Notes: generated by a model from the letters alone, not told the origin. 64,000 nt of DNA from Shimia abyssi (GCF_003014475.1 NZ_PYGJ01000001.1:310001-374000); one strand, 5' to 3'. Positions 46,970 to 56,885 are shown, counted from the first letter of the stretch. Program-made: numbers and translations.

Positions 46970-47841
46970 TACTGCCCATTCCCCACTGAAATCTGGCTAA
47001 TGCGCCACCATTCTTCGACGGCTGCCTCGGCCAACCGGATGGTGGGCCGTGCTGCCAGTCGCATATCGACGACTAATAAATTCCGCTCGAGCATGTCCTG
47101 CACTTCGTTGAGTGCAATCACCCGCTCAAACGCCTGCACCGCGCCGTATTCCGGCAGCAAAATGCGTTGATCATTGTCCAGAACCACGTCCCAGCGCCGA
47201 TGCCCCACGCGCACCAACCCGCGAAGGCGCGGTGCCAGCGGGCCCGCAGCCGCATAAAGGCGCATGGCCTCGCTCACATGACGTTCGGCCCCTGCCCCCG
47301 CCATCAGCGGCAACTCAGGATGCAAACCGCGCGCGCGCGCCGGTCCGGTGACGTATCCATCGCGATCCACCAACGCCAGACCGTCATAAGTGCGCCACAG
47401 GATCACCGGATCCCGTTCGGTTACAACAATCTGCAACAACCCACCCGGTTTGACCCGCACCGATGCCTTGGCAATGGCGGGCAGTTCGGTGACACGCCTT
47501 TGAATAGCATCCAGATCAAGGTCAAACGAGCTGGCCGGGAAATCCAGCGGCATGATCTCGCGGATATCTTCAGCAATGCCCTTGGACGCGCCGTCAATTG
47601 CCATCGCACTGACCATGAATTCAGGTCGCGTCGCAATCTCGGTGCGCAAGTCGTTATAGACCATCAACAGCCGGTCGCGCCGGTCCTGATCCGACAACCA
47701 CACCAAAGTTGCCGCTGCGACCACGGTGAATGGCAATACCACCCGCAGGAACAAACGGAACAGCGGCGTCAGCAATAGCCGTTCAAGACGATAGGCCCAA
47801 CGGGATGGGGCTGGATCATTGCGCGCGTCTACCGGTTGCAT
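46969..47841 (-). CDS. ftsQ: Cell division protein FtsQ
   Basis: FtsQ is a bitopic inner-membrane protein linking early and late division proteins. The 290-residue product has a short cytoplasmic part, one membrane helix (about 28-48), a POTRA domain (about 78-150, including LDLDAIQRRVTELPAIAKAS) and a beta domain. I choose ATG 47841 with GGAGG upstream; it overlaps the end of ddl by 13 bp. It is followed by ftsA with a one-base overlap. Confidence 0.92.
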   Translation of the reverse strand: MQPVDARNDPAPSRWAYRLERLLLTPLFRLFLRVVLPFTVVAAATLVWLSDQDRRDRLLMVYNDLRTEIATRPEFMVSAMAIDGASKGIAEDIREIMPLDFPASSFDLDLDAIQRRVTELPAIAKASVRVKPGGLLQIVVTERDPVILWRTYDGLALVDRDGYVTGPARARGLHPELPLMAGAGAERHVSEAMRLYAAAGPLAPRLRGLVRVGHRRWDVVLDNDQRILLPEYGAVQAFERVIALNEVQDMLERNLLVVDMRLAARPTIRLAEAAVEEWWRISQISVGNGQ

Positions 47842-48743
47842 GATGCGTCCTCCACCATCCATGCACAGAACTGCGCAAAGGTCAGGCCACAATGCTGGGC
47901 TTGTTCAGGCGCCAGCGACGTTGGCGCCATGCCGGGCTGTGTGTTTGTCTCAAGAATAATCAAACCCGCAACGCCGCGTGTGTCATCCCAACGGAAATCG
48001 GTTCGGCTCACACCACGACACCCCAACGCCTTGTGGGCGCGCACGGCATAATCCATGCAGGCGTCATAGACGTCTTGGGGCACATCGGCGGGCACCACGT
48101 GGCGCGATCCGCCCGGTGCGTATTTCGCGTGATAATCATACCAGCCGTCGGTGATAATATCCGTCACGGTCAGCGCCAGATCGCCCATGACTGTCGTCGT
48201 CAACTCGCGACCAGGCGCATAGGTCTCGACCATCACATGCTCGGGCATATCCTCGGACAGCTTGGGCGGACCATTTGCTGCCTCGTGCACGATATAAATC
48301 CCAACCGACGACCCTTCGTTGTTGGGCTTAACCACGTAAGGCGGCGTCATCACATGGTCGGCGACCACCTCTGATTTGGGGCGCAGCACACTCTGCACCA
48401 CTGGCAGTCCAGCGGCGCGGAACACCGCTTTTGAGCGTTGCTTATCCATCGCCATCGCCGAGGCCAGGACCCCGGAATGCGTATAGGGAATGCCCAGCCA
48501 TTCCAGCATACCCTGCACACAGCCGTCTTCGCCCCAGCGACCATGCAAGGCGTTGAATACCACGTCTGGCTTAATCTCGGACAGGCGCGCACAAAGGTCG
48601 TGCCCGGCATCGACCTCTACCACTTCATATCCTGCTTCCCGCAGTGCGGCCGCGCAATCACGCCCCGATGCCAACGACACCTCGCGCTCAGCCGAGGGGC
48701 CGCCCATCAATACCGCCACTTTGGGGTTTGCCCTGCTCGACAT
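47829..48743 (-). CDS. ddl: D-alanine--D-alanine ligase
   Basis: Ddl makes the D-Ala-D-Ala dipeptide for murein precursors, using ATP. The 304-residue protein has an N-terminal VAVLMGGPSAEREVSL motif (near 8), the ATP-grasp segment PYVVKPNNEGSSVGI (near 135) and the end motif ILETNTQPGMAPTSL (near 275). It lies between murB and ftsQ. The usual roseobacter gene order is kept. Confidence 0.95.
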   Translation of the reverse strand: MSSRANPKVAVLMGGPSAEREVSLASGRDCAAALREAGYEVVEVDAGHDLCARLSEIKPDVVFNALHGRWGEDGCVQGMLEWLGIPYTHSGVLASAMAMDKQRSKAVFRAAGLPVVQSVLRPKSEVVADHVMTPPYVVKPNNEGSSVGIYIVHEAANGPPKLSEDMPEHVMVETYAPGRELTTTVMGDLALTVTDIITDGWYDYHAKYAPGGSRHVVPADVPQDVYDACMDYAVRAHKALGCRGVSRTDFRWDDTRGVAGLIILETNTQPGMAPTSLAPEQAQHCGLTFAQFCAWMVEDASCNR

Positions 48744-48766
48744 AACCCGCTGTGCCTCAATGTCCC

Positions 48767-48800
48767 GGACCGTTTCGGTCCTTATTTTTGTTCTTTTTCC
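48767..48800 (+). terminator. Plus-strand terminator-like hairpin between murB and ddl
   Basis: GGACCG-TTT-CGGTCC (48767-48781) is followed by TTATTTTTGTTCTTTTT on the plus strand. All genes around it are on the minus strand, so it would stop antisense transcription; on the minus strand it is only a leader hairpin of ddl. Confidence 0.6.
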
Positions 48801-48826
48801 GGCTTTTAGCTCTGCCAGGCCGGGAT

Positions 48827-49765
48827 TTATTCAGCGGTCGTTTTATGTATTTTTTCGCCGACGCGCTTGATTTCCCACTCTAGCTCTATTCCGCTGTTTT
48901 GGAAAACCCTTTTTCGCACCTCTTCGCCCAGATTTTCCAAATCTGCGGCGGTTGCGCCACCTGTGTTGATCATGAAATTGGCGTGCATGTCGCTCATCAT
49001 CGCGCCACCAACCCGTGCGCCGCGCATACCAGCCTCATCAATCAGCTTCCACGCCTTCAGGTCATGAACATCATCCGCCCGCCCGGTTGACGAGAAACCG
49101 GCAGGGTTTCGAAATGTGCTTCCGGCGGTGCGGTCCTTGGTTGGCTGGGTCGCATTGCGTTTCGCCAACTGCGTCTCCATCCGCGTCGCCAGCTCTTCTG
49201 CGTCCCCCATTGGCCCCTCAAACACCGCCTCAACCAGCACCCAGCCCTCTGGCAACTGGCTCTGGCGGTACTGAAACTGCAAATCTTCTGCCGTCAGCGT
49301 GACAATCTCACCGTCGCGCGTCACCGCTGTCGCTTCGACAAACACATCCGCCACATAGGTGCCATAACAGCCCGCATTCATACGGATTGCCCCGCCCACC
49401 GCGCCGGGAATGGTGCGCAAAAAGGTCAGATCGACCCCCGCCTGCCCCGCTTTGCGCGCCACATGTGCGTCCAGCGCACCAACACCGGCACGCACCCGGT
49501 TACCATTAACCTCAATCCCGTTGAAACCACGCCCCATGCGGATCACCACAGCGCGCAGGCCGCCATCCCGTACGATCAGATTGCTGCCAACCCCCATGGG
49601 AAATACCGCCACATCGTCGGGCAGGTTCCGCAGAAACGTCGCCAGATCATCCACATCCGCCGGCTGAAACAACCAATCCGCAGGCCCGCCCACACGCAAC
49701 CAGGTCAACCCGTCCAAAGGCTTGTTCGCGGCCAGCATCCCGCGAGTTTCAGGCATGGTGGTCAT
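48827..49765 (-). CDS. murB: UDP-N-acetylenolpyruvoylglucosamine reductase
   Basis: MurB is an FAD enzyme that reduces UDP-GlcNAc-enolpyruvate to UDP-MurNAc. The 312 residues show the FAD-binding motifs [10 protein letters not shown] (near 21) and [14 protein letters not shown] (near 56), and the active-site [16 protein letters not shown] (near 115) and AGSTFRNP (catalytic Ser, near 215). GGAG precedes the start at 49765. It lies downstream of the unknown 553-residue gene, by 81 bp, in the same direction. Confidence 0.95.
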   Translation of the reverse strand: MTTMPETRGMLAANKPLDGLTWLRVGGPADWLFQPADVDDLATFLRNLPDDVAVFPMGVGSNLIVRDGGLRAVVIRMGRGFNGIEVNGNRVRAGVGALDAHVARKAGQAGVDLTFLRTIPGAVGGAIRMNAGCYGTYVADVFVEATAVTRDGEIVTLTAEDLQFQYRQSQLPEGWVLVEAVFEGPMGDAEELATRMETQLAKRNATQPTKDRTAGSTFRNPAGFSSTGRADDVHDLKAWKLIDEAGMRGARVGGAMMSDMHANFMINTGGATAADLENLGEEVRKRVFQNSGIELEWEIKRVGEKIHKTTAE

Positions 49766-49846
49766 AAAACGGCTCCTGATCCATCGTTTTGGCCCTTATG
49801 GCCGAAGCGAGAGATGAGGGGAAGATGGCTTGAGCCAGCACTTGGA

Positions 49847-51508
49847 TCAGCCGTTCAGCAACGTTCTCCTGATCACGTCCCAAAGCGCATAGAGCCCCTT
49901 GGCCTGCTTAAACGCTTTCAACACACCTTCGACAATAGCCGACAGCGTCCCCGCGTTCTGTCTGGCGCGCGCGGCATACAGAGATAACGACACTGTCAAC
50001 AACGCAAACCGATAGTTCAGTTCCCGCTGCAGACTGTCCTGCACCTCTCCACTGGCTTGCCCATGCGCGCGCAAAGTTCGCTCGATCTCGTCGCATATCG
50101 CTTTCAGGACGGCAATGCCTTCCTCATCCAACGGGGTCACGACCTCTTTATTGCGCTGCTCTTGCAAGTCCTGCACCGCATGCCGCAATTCGTTGAGATA
50201 CTCCCACGCGTTTGTGTCGGCCTCAAGTTCCAACTCTTCAAGCGGAGCGAAACGCAGCAAAGTGGCCCCAAAATGCGTGCGTACCAGATTTGCCAACCCA
50301 TCGACGACACCATCCAAAGATACCGACAAGAGGGAACCAAACTCTTTTCGGGTTTGCGCGTCCAACGACGCCTCTTGCAGGAAATGGCCGTATTTGACCA
50401 CCTTCCCAACGTTCAGGCGGTTCATTTGCCTAGCCTTAGAAAACTCGACACTCACCGCATCCAGATAAGTACGCACATACCCCGCCCCCTGAACCGCGCG
50501 CCCTTGCCTTTCCAATGACATGCTGAGGAGATCGATGTCCTCACATAGGTCTTCGGCGTCCTCCAAAAAGGTCGCAAGCCGCACGGTATCCTCAAGAAAC
50601 TTCAAATCCTGAGCAAAAGGCTCCATCCGCATGAGACGCTGGACGGTATCAAACTTGAAATCTGACAGGGACGCTTGCAAGAGATTTTCAGCAATCAAAA
50701 GCTCTGCAGGGTCAGCTTTCGGCAGGGTCTTGTAGGTCTGCCAAATCTCCCGGATCCGCGGATTGACCACGTCCGGCCCCTGATCCCAGAAATCAGGATC
50801 AATCAGCGCAATCTCGCTCAGCATCTCCAGCGTGCGCTCTGGTTTACCCAGCATCGGCACGCCGCCCAGCTCCGCCTGATACCATGCGATCCAAAAGGTC
50901 CAGTTGGCTTGGTCTTTGGTGGTTCGCGCGCCACCGGCCTGCACAATTGCATCCCACAGACGACGAAACGGCGAAGCGCTATCATGCCATAGGGGGCGCG
51001 CGCTCAAGGTGCCCCCAGCGGCCAGGCCCTCAGCATCGCGCCGCACGCAGTCCCAGAAAAGCCTTTTGGCGGAGGCGTCGGAGGCGGCGGCGAAGAAGGC
51101 GGCGGCGTCGGCGGCGACGGCGAAGGAGGCGGCGTCGGCGGCGAAGGAGGCGGCGGAGGCGGAGACGTCGAAGGAGGCGTCGGCGGCGGCGAAGGAGGCG
51201 GCGTCGGCGGCGAAGGAGGCGGCGGAGGCGGAGACGTCGAAGGAGGCGTCGGCGGCGGCGAAAGAGGCATCCTTGATATCCGGGGTTGGCGTTTTACAAG
51301 CAACCCCGGATATCATCACTGCGCGCAGCAGTGGCAAAGCTGTCAAATCACGTGCCTGCGCATCGTCGTCTGTCAGACACCAATGCCAGTATAGGGGCAA
51401 TACCCGTGACGCGGCGCGCTGGGCAATGGCCACAGTCACGTGCTGCGACTGGCCTTTGAGCCAAGCCTCAAGGCTTTTACGATCCTGAATATCCGCAATC
51501 TCAACCAT
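49847..51508 (-). CDS. Unknown protein with Ala-rich repeat, inserted in the division cluster
   Basis: I do not recognise this 553-residue protein. Residues about 1-75 form a helical lead (KSLEAWLKGQSQHVTVAIAQ). Residues about 80-150 are an Ala/Ser/Asp/Phe repeat region in which a 23-residue unit starting SFAAADASFDV occurs twice in exact copy. The remaining 400 residues are helical and charged (FLEDAEDLCEDIDLLSM, ELELEADTNAWEYLNELRH), ending in a more hydrophobic helix. No signal peptide is seen. The start ATG 51508 has GCAGGG upstream. It sits between murB and the DUF2484 genes on the same strand. Confidence 0.75.
   Translation of the reverse strand: MVEIADIQDRKSLEAWLKGQSQHVTVAIAQRAASRVLPLYWHWCLTDDDAQARDLTALPLLRAVMISGVACKTPTPDIKDASFAAADASFDVSASAASFAADAASFAAADASFDVSASAASFAADAASFAVAADAAAFFAAASDASAKRLFWDCVRRDAEGLAAGGTLSARPLWHDSASPFRRLWDAIVQAGGARTTKDQANWTFWIAWYQAELGGVPMLGKPERTLEMLSEIALIDPDFWDQGPDVVNPRIREIWQTYKTLPKADPAELLIAENLLQASLSDFKFDTVQRLMRMEPFAQDLKFLEDTVRLATFLEDAEDLCEDIDLLSMSLERQGRAVQGAGYVRTYLDAVSVEFSKARQMNRLNVGKVVKYGHFLQEASLDAQTRKEFGSLLSVSLDGVVDGLANLVRTHFGATLLRFAPLEELELEADTNAWEYLNELRHAVQDLQEQRNKEVVTPLDEEGIAVLKAICDEIERTLRAHGQASGEVQDSLQRELNYRFALLTVSLSLYAARARQNAGTLSAIVEGVLKAFKQAKGLYALWDVIRRTLLNG
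51121..51258 (-). repeat. Perfect 69-bp tandem duplication inside the unknown gene
   Basis: 51121-51189 and 51190-51258 are identical over 69 bp and keep the frame (23 codons). Shorter GGCG-rich copies flank it on both sides. The block is almost pure G, C and A on the plus strand, so slippage is likely. Confidence 0.9.
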
Positions 51509-51557
51509 GCGGGCACCCTGCCGCAAACGTCCGACGCTGTCTAGCGTCAGATGTGCC

Positions 51558-51803
51558 TCAACCCACCCGCGCGCGGATCCAGCGCCAGAGGTACAGAACC
51601 GGCCAGCGCATCACCCATGCAGCCATCAACAAGATCAGCAGCGCCATCCAAATTCCGTTCTGAACCGCCACTCCAATCAGGATCGGCACGCCAATCGCGA
51701 TCATCACATAGGCAAAGGTCCACAAGTGATCTTTTGACGGAAACATCGCCCTCAGATTTGCCACCAACAACCAGATCAACGCCAATGTCAGCGATAAGGT
51801 CAT
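51558..51803 (-). CDS. DUF2484 family membrane protein (second)
   Basis: The 81-residue product is two to three membrane helices with a basic end, a layout typical of DUF2484. It overlaps the preceding DUF2484 gene by 4 bp (ATGA) and is probably its paralogue. GAGG lies upstream of its ATG. DUF2484 genes are known from the murC-murB interval of Rhodobacteraceae; the role is unknown but membrane-bound. Confidence 0.75.
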   Translation of the reverse strand: MTLSLTLALIWLLVANLRAMFPSKDHLWTFAYVMIAIGVPILIGVAVQNGIWMALLILLMAAWVMRWPVLYLWRWIRARVG

Positions 51804-52057
51804 TCCACTACCTCGTTGTTTTCAAAACCGCGTGCGCGGCGATAGAAATAGACAAGGGGTCTGCGAAACATCGAGAGAAACCCCAACAGCGCAACCACAG
51901 CTAGCCCCGGACCGTGCATCCACCAGATCACGCCGATCAACACCGGTGCCATCACCAATAGCCCCACCCCCGGCACATATTGAGACCGCATCGGCAACAT
52001 CGCAACACCGACCGCCGCCAGCACCCAGAAACACGCCAGTATCAAGATCCAGCTCAT
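51800..52057 (-). CDS. DUF2484 family membrane protein (first)
   Basis: The 85-residue product has the typical family line WVLAAVGVAMLPMRSQYVPG and LLGFLSMFRRPLVYFYRRARG, with two to three membrane helices. I choose ATG 52057 (MSWIL); an in-frame GTG at 52069 is possible. It lies 63 bp downstream of murC and overlaps the next DUF2484 gene by 4 bp. Confidence 0.82.
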   Translation of the reverse strand: MSWILILACFWVLAAVGVAMLPMRSQYVPGVGLLVMAPVLIGVIWWMHGPGLAVVALLGFLSMFRRPLVYFYRRARGFENNEVVE

Positions 52058-52120
52058 CGGCTCCGGCACCCCATGCGCGTTTTCATATGTCCCTTAAGAC
52101 GCAATTCTGCCTCCGGAGGC

Positions 52121-53527
52121 TTACGCCAGCAGTTTGGGCAGATTATTGGCCCATGCACTAATTGTCCCGGCCCCAAGACAGACCACAATATCACCCGGCT
52201 TAGCCTCGGCGCGCACCATGGCAACCAGATCTTCTTCGTGATCAATTGCCAAGGCATGGCGGTGCCCGTGTGCAACCAGCCCGGCGACCAAATCATCCCG
52301 GCTCGCCCCTTCAATCGGGTCTTCTCCTGCGGCAAACACCTCGGCAATGCCGATGACATCGGCCTCATTAAAACAGGAACAAAAATCCTCAAACAACGAC
52401 GAAAGCCGGGTAAACCGGTGCGGCTGATGCACAGCAATCACCCGCCCTTCACCTTCACCGATCGCCTGGCGCGCCGCCTTGAGCACGGCTGCAATCTCAA
52501 CTGGATGGTGCCCATAATCGTCAATCACCGGTACGCCGCCATTGACCTCACCCACCTTGGTAAAGCGCCGATTAACACCGCCAAAGCTGGCCAAAGCGTC
52601 TCGGATCTCATCCAGCTTCATCCCAAGATGCCGCGCAATCGCCACGGCAGAGAGAGCGTTAGACACATTGTGATCCCCCGGCATCGGCAGCGTACAACCC
52701 TCGATCACCTTTTCTTCGCCCTGCAATGCAACGTCAAAATGCGCGACACCCGCCTTGTAGCTCAGGTTCACCGCCCGCACATCAGCCTGCGCATTAAACC
52801 CAAACGTCACCACGCGACGGTCGGTGATTTTGCCCACTAGCGTTTGCACATCCGGATCGTCGGTGCAGCACACGGCTAATCCATAAAACGGGATGTTCGA
52901 CACAAACTCCAGAAATCCGCGATGCAGGTTTTCCTCCGTACCCCAGTGCTCCATATGCTCGGGGTCGATATTGGTGACAATCGCGATCGTCGCAGGAAGC
53001 CGGTTGAACGTGCCATCGGACTCGTCCGCCTCAACCACCATCCATTCGCCATCCCCGACCCGTGCATTGCTGTCATAGGCGTGAATGATCCCACCGTTCA
53101 CCACCGTCGGATCAAACTTGCCATGATCCAAAAGGGCCGCAACCATCGTTGTCGTGGTCGTTTTGCCGTGCGTTCCGGCCACTGCGATGTTGGACTTGAG
53201 CCGCATCAGCTCGGCCAGCATCTCTGCCCGCCGCACCACCGGCAGCCCCCTCCGGCGTGCCTCGTCCAGCTCGGGATTGCCCGGCTTGATCGCAGACGAA
53301 ATCACCACAACTTCGGCATTCTCAAGGTTTTCTGCCCGCTGCCCCAAGAACAGTGTCGCGCCCCGCGCAACCAAGCGGTCGGTGATCTTGCTCGCCTTTA
53401 GGTCCGATCCCTGCACAACATAGCCATGGTTCAGCAAAACCTCGGCAATACCGGACATACCGATACCACCAATGCCAACAAAGTGGATGGGGCCCACATC
53501 ACCGGGCAGTTTGGTTGCAGCGTTCAT
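52121..53527 (-). CDS. murC: UDP-N-acetylmuramate--L-alanine ligase
   Basis: MurC adds L-alanine to UDP-MurNAc with ATP. The 468 residues have the N-terminal motif [17 protein letters not shown] (near 18), the P-loop GTHGKTTTT (near 110), the central [11 protein letters not shown] and the C-terminal [10 protein letters not shown] (near 330). The ATG at 53527 lies 4 bp after the murG stop, with GGAAGAG inside the murG end. The long upstream frame extension overlaps murG and is not used. Confidence 0.96.
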   Translation of the reverse strand: MNAATKLPGDVGPIHFVGIGGIGMSGIAEVLLNHGYVVQGSDLKASKITDRLVARGATLFLGQRAENLENAEVVVISSAIKPGNPELDEARRRGLPVVRRAEMLAELMRLKSNIAVAGTHGKTTTTTMVAALLDHGKFDPTVVNGGIIHAYDSNARVGDGEWMVVEADESDGTFNRLPATIAIVTNIDPEHMEHWGTEENLHRGFLEFVSNIPFYGLAVCCTDDPDVQTLVGKITDRRVVTFGFNAQADVRAVNLSYKAGVAHFDVALQGEEKVIEGCTLPMPGDHNVSNALSAVAIARHLGMKLDEIRDALASFGGVNRRFTKVGEVNGGVPVIDDYGHHPVEIAAVLKAARQAIGEGEGRVIAVHQPHRFTRLSSLFEDFCSCFNEADVIGIAEVFAAGEDPIEGASRDDLVAGLVAHGHRHALAIDHEEDLVAMVRAEAKPGDIVVCLGAGTISAWANNLPKLLA

Positions 53528-53531
53528 CGTA

Positions 53532-54629
53532 TCACTCTTCCTTGCTTGCCAGCATTTCCACCAGCGCCACCAATTGCTCGGTGGCGTCAGGCATGCCCAC
53601 CGACAACGCGGCCCGCGCCATCTGGGCGGCCCCGTCCGGGTTGGCAAGAATGCTTGTCATCTGTTGCGCCAGCGTCTCCACCGACAATTTGCTCTCCGGG
53701 ATCAGGATGGCAGCGCCCGCATCCACCAACCCGCGCGCATTGGCGGTCTGGTGATCCGCCGTTGCTGCCGCAAACGGGATCAGGATCGAAGGCCGCCCAA
53801 TCACGCTGATATCCGCCACGCTGGACGCACCTGACCGCGAGATCACCAGCTGCGCTTCGCTCATCCTTGCAGGTACATCCTGAAAGAACGGCTGCACATC
53901 CGCCGCAATTCCAGCCTCGTTGTAGAACGCCGTGACCCGGTCAAAATCCTCGTCACGTGCCTGATGGCTGACCCGGATATTGCGCCGAATGCCTTCGGGC
54001 AGCGCGGCAATAGCACCGGGCACCGTGTCACTCAGAACCCGCGCCCCTTGCGAGCCGCCAATCACCAAAACCGACATCGGATAATCACCGGGCGGAATAT
54101 AACCCGACCCGGCCCGCTCCAACACGGCGCCACGTACCGGATTGCCAGTATGCACACCCTCGACACCCTCGGGCAACGCCGTCGGCCACGTACCGCAGGC
54201 CACCGCATCCACACGCTTGGCGAACTTTTCGTTCACACGCCCCAGTACACCGTTCTGTTCATGGATCATCCGCGGCAGTTTCATCAGATAGGCCGCGCCA
54301 ATGGCCGGAATGCTCGGATAACCACCAAAGCCTACCACCACTTCCGGACGCTCGCGGCGAAACTTCATCATGGTCGATATCACGCCGCCCAAGATGCGGA
54401 ACGGCGCCGCCAGCTTGGCCAAAGCCCCGCCCCGCGCAAAGGTCGCGCTGGCAACCTCTTCAATCTCAACAGTATGCGGAAACCCGCCCGTATAGCGCGC
54501 ACCGCGCGCATCGGTGCTCAGTTTCACACGCCACCCTTTGCGCAGCATGACCTCGGCCAAAGCCTGCGCCGGAAACATGTGCCCTCCGGTGCCGCCTGCC
54601 GCGATCACCAGAACCGGCTGTCTTGTCAT
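53532..54629 (-). CDS. murG: UDP-GlcNAc:undecaprenyl-PP-MurNAc-pentapeptide GlcNAc transferase
   Basis: MurG makes lipid II on the inner face of the membrane. The 365-residue product has the glycine-rich loops [16 protein letters not shown] (near 10) and [14 protein letters not shown] (near 190), the [11 protein letters not shown] motif near 125, and [20 protein letters not shown] near 260. Its start overlaps the ftsW end by 4 bp (ATGA). Confidence 0.96.
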   Translation of the reverse strand: MTRQPVLVIAAGGTGGHMFPAQALAEVMLRKGWRVKLSTDARGARYTGGFPHTVEIEEVASATFARGGALAKLAAPFRILGGVISTMMKFRRERPEVVVGFGGYPSIPAIGAAYLMKLPRMIHEQNGVLGRVNEKFAKRVDAVACGTWPTALPEGVEGVHTGNPVRGAVLERAGSGYIPPGDYPMSVLVIGGSQGARVLSDTVPGAIAALPEGIRRNIRVSHQARDEDFDRVTAFYNEAGIAADVQPFFQDVPARMSEAQLVISRSGASSVADISVIGRPSILIPFAAATADHQTANARGLVDAGAAILIPESKLSVETLAQQMTSILANPDGAAQMARAALSVGMPDATEQLVALVEMLASKEE

Positions 54630-55792
54630 CTCACATGTCCCCGTAGAATCTCACCGATCTCGCCTTGAGGCCGGGTGCGGGTAAACGCCAAAAGCATGCC
54701 AACTGCAATCCCCCCTGCGATCAACGAAGAACCGCCATAGCTCACAAACGGTAAGGTCATGCCTTTGGAGGGTAAAAGCCGCACCGCGACCCCCATATTG
54801 ACCATGGCCTGTACGCCAAAGATCGACACAAGGCCGGTGCCCGCCAGTCGGATAAACGCGTCGCGCTCCCGCATCAGCCGGAAATAGCTGCGCAGCACAA
54901 TCGTGGCATAAAGCGCGATGATGCACATCACCAGGATCAACCCGTATTCCTCGGCCGCCACCGAAATTATGAAATCTGTATGCGCATCCGGCAGGCTCCA
55001 TTTCACCTGACCCTCACCCACACCAACCCCAAACAAACCACCCTCTCGGATCGCATTGGTGGCATAGCCAATCTGGGTCGTTGGGTCGAGCGACCGGTCT
55101 AGAAAACCGTCAATGCGCCGGGCAAAATGCTCCGAATTTGAATAAGCCAACTGCGCCGCCGGATAGATCGAGAACAGAATGCCCCCGATCAAAATCATCG
55201 ACGCGCCGCTGACAAAATACATCACGCTCCAGCCAAACAGGATCAGGCAAGCCTGCCCAAAATCCGGCTGCAACGCCAACATCACAACAATCGTGATCAT
55301 CAACAAAAACGACCACATCCGCCCCGGAGGTCCGTTAATCTCTTCATTTGCCGCCATCAACCACGCGGCCACCACGACAAATCCAGGTTTGAGAAACTCT
55401 GACGGCTGGATTGATCCAAACCCCAGCGAATACCACCGCATCGCACCCTTGCCAAAGTCAGTGCCAAAAAACGGCAACATCATTGTCGCCAACAGTGTGA
55501 CAATGAACCCAATCACGGCCAGTCGGCGCACCAACTGCGGCGACATCATCGAGGTCAGCACCATCGCCACCATCGCCGCACCACCAAAAATCGCCTGTTT
55601 CTTAACGTAATAAAACGGCTCAAACCCGTTCTTGGCTGCCAGCGGCGGCGACGCCGCCAGCCCCAACAGAATACCAACACCAAACAGCAGCAAAATGGAC
55701 GTCATTGTCCACTTGTCCACCGTCGTCCACCACTTGGGAAGAACCGGTTCACGCTCCCTTGAAGGAAGCGCGCCATACACCATTTCTGTCAT
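54626..55792 (-). CDS. ftsW: Peptidoglycan glycosyltransferase FtsW
   Basis: FtsW is the SEDS-family polymerase of septal murein. The 388 residues have about ten membrane helices and the family motifs [22 protein letters not shown] (split as [11 protein letters not shown] and QPSEF, near 115), [10 protein letters not shown] (near 180) and [18 protein letters not shown] (near 340). The start is ATG at 55792. It is the first gene of this part of the division cluster; murD and mraY are not adjacent upstream, so the cluster is split here. Confidence 0.95.
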   Translation of the reverse strand: MTEMVYGALPSREREPVLPKWWTTVDKWTMTSILLLFGVGILLGLAASPPLAAKNGFEPFYYVKKQAIFGGAAMVAMVLTSMMSPQLVRRLAVIGFIVTLLATMMLPFFGTDFGKGAMRWYSLGFGSIQPSEFLKPGFVVVAAWLMAANEEINGPPGRMWSFLLMITIVVMLALQPDFGQACLILFGWSVMYFVSGASMILIGGILFSIYPAAQLAYSNSEHFARRIDGFLDRSLDPTTQIGYATNAIREGGLFGVGVGEGQVKWSLPDAHTDFIISVAAEEYGLILVMCIIALYATIVLRSYFRLMRERDAFIRLAGTGLVSIFGVQAMVNMGVAVRLLPSKGMTLPFVSYGGSSLIAGGIAVGMLLAFTRTRPQGEIGEILRGHVR

Positions 55793-55937
55793 CGGAATCC
55801 GCCGATCTTTGCCTCAAACCGCCCGGTTATCCGGGTCTCGTCAGGCAAAGACTAACACTGAACGAATCATTTGGAAAGCATCGCGCGCCGCCATCGGCAA
55901 ATTCCCCCTACACCGCAGTTTTGCACAGTCCCACTGC

Positions 55938-56001
55938 CTTCATCTTGCTCAAAGTACTTTGGGGGAGTCGTCGCTCTGCGGCGACGAGGGCAAAGCCCCC
56001 T
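55938..56001 (-). repeat. Dispersed intergenic element, copy D
   Basis: On the minus strand: GGGGGCTTTGCCC, hairpin GTCGCC-gcaga-GCGAC, then CCCCCAAAGTACTTTGAGC and AAGATGAAGG. It begins at the stop of the last DUF6455 gene and lies upstream of ftsW. It is the most divergent copy. Confidence 0.6.
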
Positions 56002-56002
56002 A

Positions 56003-56275
56003 CTATCGCTGGCGTTCCGCCAACATTTCGAACACCGCCTTGTGCAAACAACACTCCGGAGCACACGGCTGCCCCGGCGCCTGCCTCGCTAACCACGCCT
56101 GACAATCCGATACCCATAGGCACGCCCGGCATCGTGTCACCAATGCGGAATAATCTGCTGCGCTCAAATCACCTTCGGCCATCGCTTCACTAAGCGACAC
56201 ACCCATCGTGCGCGCGACGCTCCGGGTCAGCCAAAAATGGGTGCCAGCATCCCCCAACGCTTGTACTTGCGTCAT
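56003..56275 (-). CDS. DUF6455 family protein, third of three
   Basis: The 90-residue product has the pattern C-x2-C-x5-C-x2-WL in CRACLWVSDCQAWL (near 49), then CAPECCLHKAVF. The HFWLTRSVARTMG opening is shared with the next protein. It overlaps the preceding gene by 4 bp (ATGA). The cysteine pattern suggests metal or iron-sulfur binding, an inference; the family has no assigned function. Confidence 0.78.
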   Translation of the reverse strand: MTQVQALGDAGTHFWLTRSVARTMGVSLSEAMAEGDLSAADYSALVTRCRACLWVSDCQAWLARQAPGQPCAPECCLHKAVFEMLAERQR

Positions 56276-56550
56276 TTTGTGCCCTCGTCCAAAACATCCT
56301 TAAGACGCTGAAACCTGTCGTGATTTTCACAATCCTGCGGAATATCCTGATCATGCTCACCCGCATGGCGCGCCAACCAACGCTGGCACCCTTTGGTCCA
56401 ATCACACCCGCGACAGGCCGTGATCATCTCTGCCCAGTCTGCCTGTGTGATCTCGGCGCGCGCCATGGCCGTCACAAGATCCGTATCCGTGATCCGCGCC
56501 ATGCGTTGTGCAAGCCAGAAATGGGTATTGCTGTCGCCCAGCGGTTTCAT
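56272..56550 (-). CDS. DUF6455 family protein, second of three
   Basis: The 92-residue product opens with THFWLAQRMARITD and has CRGCDWTKGCQRWL (near 47), then DCENHDRF. Sequence and spacing match the third gene. It overlaps its two neighbours by 4 bp each, so all three are likely one translationally coupled unit. Confidence 0.78.
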   Translation of the reverse strand: MKPLGDSNTHFWLAQRMARITDTDLVTAMARAEITQADWAEMITACRGCDWTKGCQRWLARHAGEHDQDIPQDCENHDRFQRLKDVLDEGTK

Positions 56551-56810
56551 TTTACCGCCTTGCTCAGCCGCCTTAACATGTCACGGTTTCGGCAAAACTC
56601 TGGCGGGCCCGCGTCCTGACCACCTGCATCCTGCAGCCAGCTCTCGCAGACATCTGGTTTTGAACACGCCATGCAACGAGTCACGCCAATACCAATGCAG
56701 TCAACCGGGATCGCACCAGCTATGGCAGCTTCCTGCAAATCAACGCCGCTCTTGCGCGCGGCATTGTCAAACAGGCCAGCGTGGCGGCGAGCTTTGATAA
56801 GATCAAACAT
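56547..56810 (-). CDS. DUF6455 family protein, first of three
   Basis: The 87-residue product has CMACSKPDVCESWL (near 47) then FCRNRDML. I choose ATG 56810 (MFDLIKARRH) over an in-frame start at 56849, because the extra residues look non-conserved. The opening differs from the other two. It overlaps the next gene by 4 bp. Confidence 0.75.
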   Translation of the reverse strand: MFDLIKARRHAGLFDNAARKSGVDLQEAAIAGAIPVDCIGIGVTRCMACSKPDVCESWLQDAGGQDAGPPEFCRNRDMLRRLSKAVK

Positions 56811-56885
56811 GAGATGGCCTCCCCGGCCTTGTTGACTGACAAGCGTCACTCTAGCAGCCGGGAACCGACCCGCCCTTGACCTGCA

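Noticed and set aside
51121..51258. Could the 69-bp repeat be a CRISPR-like array
   Set aside because: The two units abut with no spacers, are in frame inside a coding region, and no cas genes are near.
50884..51276. Open frame on the plus strand coding for a long poly-arginine stretch
   Set aside because: It is only the reverse reading of the GGC/GAA-rich repeat in the unknown minus-strand gene; the product is a nonsense homopolymer.
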